Below, piece by piece: positions 1 to 13,707 of a stretch of DNA of 64,000 nucleotides (position 1 is its first letter; every line of letters starts with the position of its first letter). A program made the position numbers and the translations under genes. The stretch lies in contig NW_024881313.1 in assembly GCF_018691265.1 (NCBI RefSeq), positions 13,899,001 to 13,963,000 of the forward strand. The letters run 5' to 3'. This DNA comes from Tyto alba. Lineage: Eukaryota; Chordata; Aves; Strigiformes; Tytonidae. Under the pieces are notes generated by a model. The model had not been told where the DNA came from, searched no databases, and saw only the letters and a program-made list of their open reading frames with translations.

Positions 1-1828
1 ATATTCTTTGGAACATAACTTTTAACCAACTGACTAAAAATTTAGGTTTTCTACTGGAAAAATACCTTCTGCTGAAAGCAAATAGTTTTTTGCATAAATA
101 GCTTGATTTTTGCAAAAATCCAGAAACATATAGAAATTTAACATTCTCAAAAAGTTAAATATTTACTTTAAAACAACAGGCCATTTTATACCTTCAGATT
201 CTGTTGTTTTACAGTTCAGGATGTAAATCAAAGTTAGAATGAATTATTTTTGTCCTTTCAAGGGAAGGATTTATTTTAGCCTCTGCCATTGTGCGTTCAG
301 CACTTCATTCCACTGGGGAACATTTCTTCTCTCAGTAGCTTTTCAGAATGGAAATATTCCAAATCATGGGATCCTTATGAAATGAATTAACAGATTTCCA
401 TCCATTTCTAGTTTTGGATATGCAATACACTTGCTATACCAAGAATCAGACTAAATCTACACAGAGAAAATCCAGCATTGTACCTGTAGGCACTTCGTCC
501 AGTCAAGGTGAAAGAGCTGCTGATTTGGGGTTAGAGGGGCTTTTACAGATACTTAAATTTAGGCAACAACTGAAGTATACATTTTCTTCAATTACAGTAA
601 AATCCAAAGAGATAGGTTCATAAATGTATATTTGATGGGTTGTCCATGAGTTGTCCAGCTGTAGTTTCTAATTAACATCACACATTTGAGAAAGTACTGT
701 CATACTATTTTCTTTTACACTAGATTTGCTCTTTTTGTTACATTCTCAACAGTAACATCAAGGAACTTTCATAAATACTACCGCTTAGCAACATTCATTG
801 CAAAGGGTATACTAATTAAAATTCTTTTCAGCCAGAAGCTATCTCCAAATGGTGCAAGGTATAAGGACAACCACCTTCAGTGGAGCAAGCCCTGTTGGTC
901 CCCTTCATTTAATAAATATTCATTACTGAAGTTATTTGGTACCCTTGACACTTTCCAGCTACATATACATGTCCTACATAAATATCATTCATACACAAGT
1001 TAGGGTAAAATATGTGTGAGTTTTTGAATTATTTTTAGTGATTAAAATGTAGGTCCAGACTTAAAATCTCTACTCAACAGTAATTGCAAAATACCACTTC
1101 AATTTGTTAAATTATCAGAATTGACCAAGCCCACAGAGAGCAATGACGTTACTTTTTTGAGTTTACTTATTCCAAGGAAATTTCTGCTGCTTGTAGCAAT
1201 ACAGATATATGAGAGCAAAGAAACATTTGCTGAATCTTTACAGTGCATCTCTTGTAAATGACAGCAGTATAGCCACACAGATAAACTCCCCACACACTGA
1301 CAGCTCTTTGTAACTCAGTCATTGCTGGCAATGGTCTAGTTATTCAATTAATATAATTTCTGTAGAAAGAGGAGAAGCTTTGCACTATATACAGCATCCT
1401 ATTTCTTTCTCAAGCATTCCATATTCATCTAAAATCATAAAAAAAAAAAGCAGAAAAGAAAGCTATTCTTGTCTTGACAACTCAAGTATTTTCCAATGTA
1501 CTCTCCTAAAGACTTATGAGGTCTGTAGAAAGGGCTGTACTAACCCTTGCCTGCTGGCTACGAACCAGTCAGAATGACAGATCACTTGCAGATATGTTTA
1601 CAAGTGTTCACTTTCTTTCTAATGGTGAGAAATAAAGCTTATATATGTATAATGAGAAAATACTTTGTTACTGTTCTCAGATTCACACACACAAGCTAAA
1701 CTAAGAAAAAAAAAGAAAGAAAATAAAAAACCAAAGAAAGAAGTAGATCTGGTACATGTTTCAAACTGAGAATGTGTTCCAAAGAGGAGAGATGAAGTGC
1801 ATCAAAGGAGTAAAGAGTAGAACATCAG
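1..1828. other. single-copy AT-rich DNA, no gene seen
   Basis: All frames are broken by frequent stops. The longest open stretch is about 105 codons and resembles nothing I know. A purine-only A/G tract lies at about 1703-1730. I see no repeat-family signature, splice-flanked exon or RNA gene. Confidence 0.6.
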
Positions 1829-1890
1829 TAGAGTAGAGTAGAATAGAATAGAGTAGAATAGAGTAGGGTAGAGTAGAGTAGAGTAGAGTA
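1829..1890. repeat. GAGTA pentanucleotide microsatellite
   Basis: About twelve units of a GAGTA motif run head to tail, with single-base variants (GAATA, GGGTA) interspersed. The tract ends sharply at AAATGCATACC. Such arrays arise by slippage. The mixture of perfect and variant units suggests a moderately old array that may still vary in length. Confidence 0.92.
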
Positions 1891-4800
1891 AATGCATACC
1901 CAGTGTACACTTTCCTTTTCTTCAGGATTAGCTGCTGCAGGAACAGGTCAGCAATGGAACTACTGCAAGAAGCAGCTGTGGTCTGTGAATAAAAGGATCT
2001 TCTTCAGGGGCTTTAATTTGCTCTGACAGGAGAGAGTTCTACTGTAAGAAGAGGGAAAGATATTTTCCACAATGAATGCACTGTGGTCCAAGGAGGTAAC
2101 AATGAATTTTCCTTCACTTAAAAAAAAACCCCAAACATGCACTAGGAATGTGCTATCATATAGTGGAATGCTTTTCAACACTGCCCTAAGAAAGAGAAGT
2201 CTGGGCAGGAGGATTCCACAGGACCCAGAGTGTCTCAATCTTTGTGTTTTCATTACATACCGTAAAAGTGATGAAAAAGGCCATGACTCTCATGAGTCAC
2301 CATCTGCAAAGTAATTGCATCTCCCAGATTTGATTCCAGGTGGGTGGACTGGAATTCATCCAACTGATCAATTCCTGAGGGACTTTACAGGGAAGGAGTT
2401 CCTTCTCTATCTGAATGTGGATGGCAGGATATCATGATGTTTTGTATTAATACTTCTAACTAATGAGAAGAATAAGCATATTCAAATGCTTCTGTAGATG
2501 CATACATAATATATGAGTGAATATAATTTATCATCAGCTCGCCTTTTTTGCCTTTCATCTGGAATACTTGATGATCTGAAATAGTGATAAATGAAAATGC
2601 GCTGAATACTGCATCATATAAGAATCAGGAGTGATCTATCATAATTCTCTTAATCCAGCTAAAAATCTGATTTCAAATTAAATGTTCTTCCTTCATTCTT
2701 TGAAGTAACTTCAATTATGTCCATTCAGGCCAGGGTTAAATTTAGACCTTAAAAATTCAGTAAACTCTATTGGCACAAGAAACTAGCCCCCCAGAATGCT
2801 GTGGATCTAGTGACATCAGTTTCAATGATACAAATAAATATGCAATTGAAAGCCTTATTCTTAGATCAAAATGTTTGACTGCAATTCACTCAACAAGATT
2901 AATCCCATTTATCTCATTTGTATGAAAATCCTCCTTTGTTTTGACCAAAGTCAAGCCTGACAGGGCAGATGCTGGACATTGTGCTGCACTTCTGATGCCT
3001 AGGCTGCAACAGGATTAAACATCCTGAGACACAGGAGGAAACATGTTGGTGACAGGGTAGTCAGAGTCAGAAGACCATTTTCATGTTAGAGAGCCAAAAG
3101 ATGATTTCTACAAAGTCACGTACATCTTCTAGATTTTTTCAGAGTCTATCTGAATTATGATCTATAGTGATCCTTAACCCAGGGAAAAAATTTGCTCCCA
3201 TGTTTTTCTATCCATCCCTTCTGTCCCAGCTTACGGGCCAGCTTCTTGGTCAGTGTGGTCTGAAAATACCTGTTATCACAGAAGCTTAACCCATCATGGG
3301 CAGCTGAGAGTTGGATCTCCAACTGTCATCTGTAATTCCACTTCAGCTTCCTCTTTTCAATTCACAGCAGGGTTCACCTTTTCATTTCTTGGCCTCTGAT
3401 CAAAAACTGGATAATTACCAAAGCAGCATGGAGTTTGGATGATTGACAGATAACATCCCATGAGAGAGCAAAAATCTGCATTTTGAAAAGATAAGACAGT
3501 AAAGACATTTCAACAAGAAGTCAAACAGCAGGCTTCCAATTGGGAGTGCTAAAAGACTCCAGTTCATCACACCAGAATGAGTCTTTGCCACCTGGCTTCA
3601 TGAGAAGTGACAATTTCAGCTCAGAGTATTTGATCAGCTCTAGCTTTTTTGTTCAACATGTGAAACACCTGAACTCAGTTACTAGGTTTATCAAAACAAA
3701 CTAATACAGCTCTAGATCATGGCAGGAGGAGGGAACATATAGCATTTCACATACTATTTTGTGTTTTTTCCATCTTTTATCTCCCTTTTCTGAAGACATG
3801 TCACCAAGAAAAAGTATGTCAGGACTGCACATAGTATTGCAACACCAGCTTTGCCTTGCCCTTTAAGAGCACTTTCAACATCTCAGTGGTTTTCAAGGAC
3901 CATTTCACTCATATGAGGAACTGACCTGGTCTACAGATGTCTGGTTCCTATTTTCTGATAAGAGCAATAACTGTAGATAAAGGGAAAGCCCAAACCTGTG
4001 GCTTTCACAGACCCCAGGACCAGAAAGTGTCCAAGTTCCCATGGATGTCCCTGGACATCAGATTTTGCTAAGGTTTTCTGCTAACAGCAGCCCAAAGGGC
4101 CCTGACAATCCTCCTTCCCACCTAGCACTTTTTGACAAACATGCCAGTCTACATTTTGTTAATGAATTTACAGCTATACAGGCTTGATGTTGCAACCTGC
4201 TGAAGCATTTTGACTGACTTCATTGGTTCACAGGATCTCTACCAGGAACCTCTTTTACTGAACTGCCATGGCCAGCTTCAGTGTGCTCTGGTATCCTTTT
4301 ATTCCTAGCCAAGTATTTGCATACCAGACTGATTTCTTCATCTCCACTCTTACCCCCTCCACCTACATCTTCATCCTTTGACAAAACATATGCAGCATTT
4401 AGCCTTGCTCGCCTGGCCTGCCAAGTGGCTGGCTTTCCCAGAGGCCAAGTACAACAACAGTGAGATGCCAACTCCCAGGTCACAAATGCAGCTCATCCTC
4501 GTCGCCAGCCAAGTTAGTCCAGAGGACTACAGAAACACCAGACACTGCGTTTCTTTAGGGAAGTATCTGGTATCTGGGAAGGAGGCAGCCTGTGAGACTC
4601 TCCCATGTGAACTGTCCTAGGGACCCCATGTGAACCTGCACATCCCGCCAACCAGTGAGGCTGATTTACAAATGTCATTGCAACACCAAGGGCATCACTA
4701 ATGCTACATGTCTCAGATGTCAGGATGCTTTCAGATGCTTGAATCCTTTTCTGACTGCACTTGAGGATGTTTTGATTCAGCACAATGCCCTCAGGCAAGC

Positions 4801-7800
4801 CACCAAATGTATGAGTCTATGTAAACAACACTTTAGAGCTTTTCTTAACAAGAGGTTTCCTCTTGATAGCTATGAACTTTAACATTCACTGCCCTCTTTA
4901 ACTCTGGAGCAAATCTCAGTGCATTTGCTGTGGGACAATTCTTCTGGAAAGAACAACTCTAATTTAGAGCACCTGGTTTCATAAGCAATCACTCTGGTTA
5001 AAAGAAAAGCAATAATAACGCATGATTTACGTACACTATAATAAAGATAAGAATTTCTCAAACACACATAATTTTTAATACTATATGCAGGCTAATTACT
5101 GTAGTAGAAACATATAATTGCTTCTCAGGCCCCAGAGAGCAGTTTAATCAAATGTGCTAAAATATAAAGAAAATATTTGTTGAAAAGAAAGACAAAAGTT
5201 ATTATCAAGACATTAATGCCACTGTTTATCATCAGGGATGATGAAGAGGTGTTTTGTGGCATATTTCTGCACTGGCAGGAATGTCTCTGTGTTTGAATTC
5301 AGTTGAGACGTGAAAGTGCTATTCCTGAACATAATCAGGAATCGATTCTCCGTGACACCACCAAGCAATTACAGTACCATTAAGTTCCATTAAGGTGGAG
5401 ACACTGCCAAATTTAGACTCAGCAATTAAAATACTAAATGAAAGTTTGTGATCCCCATACTTTCCTATCTTTTGTATGTCGAAAGAATACTTGTCAAACA
5501 AAATCGGGACTGAGAATTTTGACTGAAACTTGTACAAATCAGAAGTTCACAAACTTTACCTACATTTTGGCAAAACTGTAAGCTCTGAATTAAATAAAAA
5601 AGTCACACTGATCTGCATCATCCTTCACCTGATAAGAATTCTGGAAGTCAGCAGTTAATTTATTTTAACATAGTTATTGTTTTTAAATCATACAGCTAAG
5701 TTCTAATAAAAGATGATAAAAAGATTTAACTTCACTTTCATTTTTACATGTTGAAACTGTTCAAACAGTGATTTTCCCTGAGGGGAGGAAAGCTCCCAAG
5801 TAATCAGTGATCACTGTAATATAATTCAGTCTTGGAAATACAATAACTAGCAGCAAAAGTGCCTGAGAGCAATTTAGGAAAGATATAAAATCACCCGGGG
5901 CATTGTACGGTCAGATTCTGAAATTAATGGATAGATCCTTAAAGCCTAACAAATTGTATGTGCAATATATTTCTGTCTGATGGTATCTTTTGCTAGACAA
6001 CCATGTTTCTGTTCCATACAGAGTGCATTCGGATGCATACTTGTATATGATAATGTAACTGGTGCCATATGAGTATTTTGGTCTGTGTCGGGCCATTACA
6101 ATGCATCAGCCAGCTGGCTCCCAGTGCACTGAAATACTCTCTAAGAAGCTGTTCTGAACAGTACAACAAGGAAACAGCTTTATTATCTTCAGACCACAAA
6201 TGAAAACAGTACATGATGTATGACTGTCTTCTCCCAGAGCTCCACCTGGTTTTCATATTGAAAATAAAGTGATTCCATGATTCGATCTCCCATGCGCAAG
6301 GAGAGCTCTTTTCAGTACAAGCTGCCCATATCAGTGTCCTTCATACTCTGGGATAGGAAAGGAGCTTGCCCTTGACCACCCTTTAGGGCTAGCTGGGTCC
6401 CAAATGAAAAGGGGGCTTCACCAAGGAGACCCCTTGCACCAGCCCATCTGGAGCACGGCCATGGGGGGTATCAAACAGCCGCTCTTATCAAAGCCACTCA
6501 TCACTCTGGGGTGCATGGCCTTTTCTCAGACAGAGTGCAGGTAGACACCCCATGGATTCACCACACTTTAGAGTGGCACTGCAGGCTGAAAAAAAAACAA
6601 GTTTTCTTTTGTGCTCCCTGTACTTTGCCCAATTCCTTCTTTTAAACCAGTTTCTTGTAATTGTTTTGTTCTGTTTCTACTGCAACAAATATATATTTCT
6701 GGACTGTACCTCTGGGAGAGATTCAGCCCAGCAGGTTAGTATCAGCTAATATCACTGGCCGCATCCCAAAGGATGAAAAGGAGAGTTACAGCTATCAGGG
6801 CTAGAGCTTGCATCCTTTCTGTCCACTTTCATTCAACTTCAAGAGAAGCCAAACTACATATTGCAGCCTGCACAGGGCAACCATATATACTTGGTTTATA
6901 TGCACATTTCTACAGGTTTCAACATCACCAGGACCCAGGGGCAAGGGGAAGGAAAAGGTCTGTGCTCACTTGAGCATCTGGAAGGCTCACGGTGTATCCG
7001 AGATGTCCTGGTACTCTGAAATGACAGATTTTATCCAGAACTTTGCTAACGAGTGCAAAAATGCCTGACCTTCCACAATCTATATGTATGCCCCTTCTAC
7101 AACAGGTAACTGAAATGTGCTGGCTTAGGCAGTTTATAAGGATTAGGCCACAATGCTGCTTTTCGCAATGCTGCTGCTGTCTAGTGGATGTCACAGGCAG
7201 CAGCAGGGTTCACAGTGTTGGTGTGAGGCACCAAGTGCACCTGGGTTAAAGCAGAAGACCCGCTGGTTTTGTGACAACTGAAAATAGTAAGGATGTTTGA
7301 GGGGGCATCTGATTTTAATAGGCAAATTCAGGCTTGATGATGGTCCCTTCCTAGTGAAAGTGCCCTGATTTTGAGCCAAGTCACTAATCTCCTTTTTTCC
7401 TGTCAGTCCATTAGTCTCATCAGTCTGTAGATGCTGGAAACAATACAGTTCCTTCCATTTTGTATTAAGAATGACAACATTGCCATGGAAAAGACCTGGT
7501 AAATGGTAATATATCCTCAGTTAGAACCTGAAATATTTTCTGTGCCACATTAAAAAATGTATATGAGTTGCATTAATAGAATTAAACTTGGAGAAGATAA
7601 ACACACAAATTTTCCTTGAGATGCAATTTCCTTCAAGAGCACTAAACTCTGAATGCCAGGGACCTGTCAAGATTAGATATAATAAAGTTAAAAGAGGCTT
7701 TCCTATCTTAGCTGTGTCACCTTTTTTCTTCACTGCACTTCAGGCTTGAAAGATTTAAAATAGACTGAAACAACCACAAACCCCACGCTGAGGACAGTTA

Positions 7801-9023
7801 TTTGTAACTCTGTCATTCCTCCCTCATCTCTCCTAATCCTGACAGTCGTGCTAGCTTGACTCCTTGTTATGTAATTGCCATATCACATCATCCTGAATTT
7901 ACCAAACAGATTGCACTGCCAAACAGGTAGGTGGAATTTGCATATGTCGTACTTGAAATAGACAGTGGCTAACTACAAATTTCTCCATATATTTGAATGG
8001 TTCTTGCAAGTGTATAATGAGAAACGATTAGACTTTGAAAAATGGCATACACGAATGAAATGTAATGGTTTAAGGCTCACAAAAATAAGCTTAAATGCAC
8101 TGGGAGTAAAAAATTATTAATAAAGTTTTAACTATAGATAGCTTCAAAATAGGGATGTTAAATCTTAATTTCAAACTTTGATTCAGTGTAGCATTTACCC
8201 CATGCTTAATCATTGAAAACATTTCTTAATCCATTCTCTACATGAATATAATCTGTGAACATGGATTTAACCACATACTTAATGGCTTTACTAAAATGAC
8301 AACAGAATACTTTAATTGCAGAGAATCTTTATTTCCATAGTCAGTAGTGAGAAACAATCTGCTCAGCAAGCAATTTATGCAAATTGACTTTAATGAAAAC
8401 TCTTCTCTGCTTTACTAAAAATACAGAAACTTCTGAATAAGAGTCTTTATATCTTATAGTGCTGTCTGTTTCACTTCTTGTAGTTCTTCAGTGCTTTTCA
8501 TCAAAATTAAAATTAAAACATCTATTTAGCAGGCCCACTTTCCTATTTGAAAAGTTGATTTCTTGTTTCTGAGTGTGATGCAAATAATTTTGGCAGAGGG
8601 AAGTAAATATAGTGTTTATGTTAAGTAACAGGCTGTGTGCATCTGTTCGTGTACCACAAATAATTGAAATTCAGTAGAAATGTAGTTCTCAGGCTCCCAT
8701 TCTAATCACATCCTCTCACTGAATTATGAGATGATTGCATATTTCACTTGGAGGAAGGGTAGTAAATACAGGAATTTGGGATAATAGACTAGGAAAAAAC
8801 ATAAAATCTGCAGGAGATATCAGTAATAGTTATATGATACGGATTTTTTCTCTTAATCTGTGGTGTACCAAAGGGCATTTCAGAATTAAGTCAGTCTTAT
8901 GTAGTTCTAAGAGTATTCTGGAATCTGATTCTTAGCCAAGCTCACAGGTGTCAGGGCCTCTGAAATACTGTCTTTAACATGGGTATAATCTTTCTTCTGC
9001 TGTATGGGTCAAAGCATGAGGAC
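1891..9023. other. single-copy DNA, no gene seen; contains an octamer cluster
   Basis: There are no CR1 or LTR signatures and no convincing exon. Open frames are all under about 100 codons and overlap on both strands, as expected by chance. The part from 7.9 to 8.7 kb is very AT-rich and holds three perfect octamer sites, listed separately. Another octamer match (ATTTGCAT) lies at 4315-4322. Confidence 0.55.
7936..8585. promoter_or_regulatory. cluster of three perfect octamer (POU-type) motifs
   Basis: ATTTGCAT lies at 7936-7943, ATGCAAAT at 8377-8384 and ATGCAAAT at 8578-8585. A SOX-like ACAAT lies at 8354-8358, upstream of the second site. ATGCAAAT is the binding octamer of POU homeodomain factors. 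Only about eight copies were seen by eye in the whole 64 kb, so three within 650 bases is uneven. That this is an enhancer is inference. AT-rich composition alone could produce it. Confidence 0.25.
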
Positions 9024-9112
9024 AGAATCATAGAATTATTCAGTTTGGAAAAGACCCTTAAGATCATCAAGTCCAACTGTAAACCTAACACTGTTACAGA
9101 CACCAAGAAAAC
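9024..9112 (-). mobile_element. CR1 LINE, short 3'-end fragment
   Basis: The plus strand begins AGAATCATAGAATTATTCAG and continues with TTGGAAAAGACCCTTAAGATCATCA and GTCCAACTGTAAACC. This is the reverse complement of the avian CR1 3' untranslated end, which finishes in ATTCTATGATTCT-type octamers. The element therefore lies on the minus strand with its 3' terminus at about 9024. Only about 90 bases remain, a typical severe 5' truncation from incomplete reverse transcription. No coding sequence is included. Confidence 0.88.
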
Positions 9113-12100
9113 CTCTATTCTAAAAACTAGGAGATGGTAGGTAGGGAATCTGAAATAAAATGAGCAGAACCCTTTGTCCCATGACTGACAATACTTGGAA
9201 AAATTAGGACCTACATAAATCTTATGGACATAATATGAGTTAGGTAAAAAAGAGTGTCATGCAGGCCCTTTCCCATTGTAATATTCTTTGGTGAATCTTA
9301 GAGCTTTCTGAATGTACTCCTTTTACTACATTTTATAGCATTTTTTACTGGCCATGGCTCCTAAACAAGTGTGTCTATGAGCATCAGACTTGTCTGTGTG
9401 TGCTAGCACAGGAGCAGTTTTTGACACTGCATTGCTAGAAGGGTAGGTGGGGGCTCCTCACTTGAAAATGATACTCCAAATAAGATTGCAGGAGGGGTCA
9501 AAGATACACCTAATCTTTTGGATGTGACCACAAACCAGAGGGAATATTGTTGCTTCAATGTGATACATCTCTGAGAATGGGTTAAAAACATACTATTGTC
9601 CATTATTGCCTAGCAGCAGCTGAATGCAGCATTCAACACTTTAAAATGCATCCCCCAAACATCCCCGTGCCTACAAGGTAGATAGAGTGAGGGGAATTTC
9701 TCTCTACTACAGGTTAGGTGGCTAATGTAATTTGTCACACAAGCTGTCTTTACAGTCAAAACAGAAATGAGCGCCTCAAGAGCCAACTCCTCCCTCCTGG
9801 ACAATTAGCTTAAATTAGACACTTTGCTTATAGATTGTTAAAGTTGGGGGAATTTTTCTTACCTCATTTTGAGTGAAACTCCTCTCTGCAGCAGAGACTA
9901 TAATTTATTTCAGTGTCTCAGCATGAATATATGTTTCCATTTTTTGACCCCAATATTTAGAAATGTTGTCAAAGCTGACATTGAATGAAACAGTTCGTGC
10001 CACAGGCACAAAACTTCAAAGTTTTTACAACAGGAGCTTGATGGGGTTCCTCTGGGCCAACGATGTGAATCAACACTACTCCTGGAAAAGATTAGGTAGG
10101 GGGTTGCCTGCATGGACAAGCCACACTTGTGGTCCTTTGCTGATGGCTCTTGCACGCAGTCTGGAAGCTATTCAAACCAAAATAGGTTGATTACTCAGTT
10201 TTAGCTACAGTGGTTGGTGTAGCTGTTGCATATTTACCACAATAGTGGCTTCTTCAAAACAGCAGTGCTTCATCCTGGCTAGACAAGGCAAGGAGCTGTG
10301 ACCTGGGCAGACTCCACCACGTGAGATAAAGTTACATGGTGAGAAGCACGTGGCCATCCTAAAATCTTATGGGTCCTTCCTTACCAAACCAAGCAAAATA
10401 TCAGACACCATGGAGTTACAACACTCACTGTATTTGCACTGTGTTTTTGTTACTCTCATCCAAGGACTCACAAAGCTTATGTGTTCTCTAGTAAGCATGT
10501 AAACAGTCAGCAGGCACCAAAAAAGACTGCAATGACCTTTTATAACTTGTGGTTGGTTCGGCTACTAGTGACTACTTTGCCTGTTTTTTACCACTTCCAT
10601 TGGTAGGCAAAAAAAAAATAAAAAATAAGAAGAAAAAGTGATATTGTTCTCATATGAATCATCCTTCCCACTAAACTGTCTCCTTGACTGGCAGTTGAGT
10701 TTGTTAGTCATTCATCCTTTCAAAATTGTGGGTGGCAATTATCCAGCATTTCCTCTAGGTGTCAAGTCATACGGATAATCCCCTGGGGTGTTTCATTACA
10801 CCCACTGGAACTGCTGCAGTTTTGATGTCCCCATCCTTCCAAAGCAGAGAGAGTATGTTTTTCCTTCCAGGCTGCAACTGCAAAGTTTTCCTACGTTTCC
10901 GCAGATTTTACTCACAGGTGCCTGATACTTTCACAAGCTGTTACAGTCTCTGTCAAGTAAGCCCAAGTTGGCAACTTCATAAGTGGTTTTCTTCTTCAAC
11001 ATAGAAGAAAAAACATGAGCTTTGAATGGAAGGTGAACTGCTCAGCCACACAGACATAAACAGAAGTCAAATAACAGAAAACTAAGGTGACAAATATGAT
11101 TCACATTCATCATTTCAGTTCATGAATGTGGCTACTTTGATTTTAGCCTCAGCAGACTCATAAGCACAGCTAGCTCAGCCTCTTCGACTCTGTAGATATA
11201 AAGATGAGAATGACAGTGTCTCAGGCAGCAGTAGGGTGGATTTGGAAGGGGCATTTTGAAAGGAAATCAAGCAGGGTAAATGCCTCTGTCTGAGGTGTCT
11301 TGATTTCATGTAATTTCAGGTCCCTGGTGTTAGAGAGCCAGTGCTCCTGGGTTTGGAGGTGTTTTGCCCCTTTTCCCCCAGACTGTGGGCCCTCCAAACT
11401 CTGAGGGGCGATCATCAAGCTCTTACTAAATGTTTCCTTTCTGAATTATTTCACCTGTCTAACCAAATCTCACTGGAATAGTTAAGTAGTCCATACTGTT
11501 TAAAATCATCATATTTTCTACCTCTGTAAAGACATCCCAAAAGCATGAGCTTTAGTATGTGTATGTAATTGCCACAAAGAACCAGAAAGCAAATATCTTA
11601 GCAATGTCTGCAAATCGCCATAAACTCTTCAGTTTCCATAGGAGTCTTTCTCCCACAGTGGTTGGTGGGGTTGGAATCAGTTTTTCATTATTTTAATGGA
11701 AACCTTCAACAAACTCATCAGTTTTAATTCCTCTGACTAGTATATCAGAGCAGCAGTTACATGTCTGTGGGGTTAGTTTTAGCATTTTCTATCTCTAGAA
11801 ATAAGGAATTTCAATGAGCTAATTATGCCTTAATAGCACTGTGCATGTTAAACTCTAATGATATTGGAGAAATGGATGGTCATTGTTTTTATTGTCTACT
11901 CCAGGATATTTTTTATTTCAATTGAGTCAATCTGGTCTTTAGGATATACATTCAAAGAGGCACAAAGTGAAAGCCTCACATGCAGTATTATGTCAGGCTG
12001 ACTACTTGAGAAGCAGTATCAAATCACTGGTACAAACTGAATGAGATCCAGGATGAATGTCATCTGAGGATAGTCGGATGGATCTGTTAGACAAAGCTTG

Positions 12101-12714
12101 ACATGGTTTAGATGCATGACAACAAGTAACTGTATGATCATTATTTTTATTTTTGTTCTTATTTCCTCTTATTTGCAAATAAGTTATTGCTAATAACTCA
12201 GTATTGTATTTGTTAGTACAGCAAAGTTCCCATTCAATGGGAGGCCTCTAGATGTAAGGTCCTTTTCAAAATAAATCCATTAAATAAGGAAAGTAAGAGA
12301 AGAACTAAAAAATGCCAGATATTTTAATGAGTCATCCTCTGTCTGATTTTGCATTAAATTTTGGACACATGAACTGAAAATTATAATTCAATAGCTATTA
12401 TCAATTGACAATTATCTTCTTATTGTAAAAATAGAAGGAGGAATCGGAAGAAAAAGTGGACCAGAAAAAACAACAAGGTCAAAAGAGGACTGGTATAATG
12501 AAGAACAGAGAGATGAAGCAAGAAAGAGAGAGGAAACAGGAGACAAAACCATAATATATCATAAGAAAAAGTGCATTGACATTCATATTGTATTTGATAG
12601 GGCTAAGAAAGAGTTTCAGTTCAGCAATCACTGGATTACTCACTCTCTTGTTACTGTTGAATGTCTTCCAATCCCCAGAGCTGCATGTTTAGTTAAGCAC
12701 CTTCTACGATGCTT
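9113..12714. other. single-copy DNA, no gene seen
   Basis: No recognisable repeat or exon. An A-rich tract lies at about 10609-10638 and a purine-biased stretch at about 12430-12545. Open frames are short (82 codons or less) and unremarkable. Confidence 0.55.
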
Positions 12715-12870
12715 AAATAACTTGTGGAACCTCTTGCCACAGGAGGTTCTAGATGCTAAAAGCTGACTGGAGATGAAGTGGCAACTAGAGAAGTTAGTTG
12801 ACATGAAATCTATGGACTTCTCTTAGATACAAAACAGGATGTCACTGAGGAGCCAGCTGTTGGAAATTGG
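12715..12870 (+). mobile_element. probable old CR1-like LINE 3' fragment
   Basis: The stretch starting TTGTGGAACCTCTTGCCACA and continuing AGGAGGTTCTAGATGCTAAAAG resembles the end of ORF2 and the start of the 3' UTR in ancient reptile/bird CR1 families. In those, a 'W..LP...V.DA' coding segment is followed by a short tail. Similarity decays quickly to the right, so the 3' end is uncertain. Orientation is plus, opposite to the younger CR1 beginning 0.3 kb downstream. It could be another LINE clade. The assignment is from memory of the consensus. Confidence 0.42.
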
Positions 12871-13162
12871 TATTCTGGGAAAGTAGATACACTTGAGTAG
12901 ACAGTAGATGTACTGTATGTTCTGCTGTTACACTGTTCTCTGAATATCCTTTTTTGGCCAGTGTTCAACTCTGGGTTAACTGGACTTTCACTCTGTTAGT
13001 GCAGCTTCTCTTTATGTTCGTATTTGGCAACACCTGGACAATATATTACTGTACCTAAAAGCAATGAAGGCTGAGACTTGTTGGGTTGTCTTGCAGTTCC
13101 ACATCATTGCAAGCTTTATCAATGTCATCCTAAGAAGTTTAAGTCAAAGTACTTCTGGCTGT

Positions 13163-13672
13163 AGAAGATTGCTCAGAGCTATATCCAGTGGGGTTTTGAG
13201 TATCTCCAAGGATGGAGATCTTCACCCAACAGATCATATAATGAAAAGGGGTTTTCTTAGTTTAAGTGGAATTTCTCATATTTCAGTTTGTCTCCATTGA
13301 CTCTTGGCCTGTCGCTGGGCACCACCAAGAAAATCTTGGCTCCATCTTCCTTACATCCTCTTGTCAGTTATTTATACACATTGATAAGATCCCTCTGAGC
13401 CTTCCCTTCTGGAGGCTGAGCAGCCCCATCTCTCTCAAGCTCTCCTCATGCAAGAGATTCACCAGTCCCTTAAACATCTCCATGTGTCTATTGTACTGGT
13501 GAGCCCAGAACTGGACCCATCACTTCAGATGTGTCTCACCAGTGCTGAGTAGAGAGGAAGGATCACCTCCCTTGACCTGTTGGCAACTTTCTGCATAACA
13601 CAGGTGAGGATGATATTAGATTTCTTTGCTGCAAGGGACCATTGCTTGTTCATGGTCCACCAGAATGGGATC
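13163..13672 (-). mobile_element. CR1 LINE fragment covering ORF2 C-terminus and 3' region
   Basis: Antisense landmarks run in the expected CR1 order on the plus strand. They are TTGAGTATCTCCAAGGATGG, CCTGTCGCTGGGCACCACC, TTATACACATTGATAAGATC, GCCCAGAACTGGACCC and CTTGACCTGTTGGCAACTTT. Read on the minus strand they give remnants of the RT C-terminal region such as LREMGLLSLQKGRLRG. A stretch between the 'QYNRHMEM' part and 'FKGLVN' is missing compared with the usual ERVQRRATKM segment, so there is an internal deletion. The extreme 3' tail (TCATAGAAT) is not present. The copy is non-functional. Confidence 0.93.
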
Positions 13673-13673
13673 T

Positions 13674-13707
13674 AAAAACAGAACAAAAAACAAAACCAAA
13701 AAAACCC
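13674..13707. repeat. A-rich simple tract next to CR1
   Basis: An AAAAAC/AACAAAA-type A-rich tract directly abuts the 5' end of the minus-strand CR1 fragment. It may be an independent low-complexity tract at the insertion site. It is not the CR1 tail, because CR1 ends in an octamer repeat rather than poly-A and its 3' end is on the other side. Confidence 0.6.
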
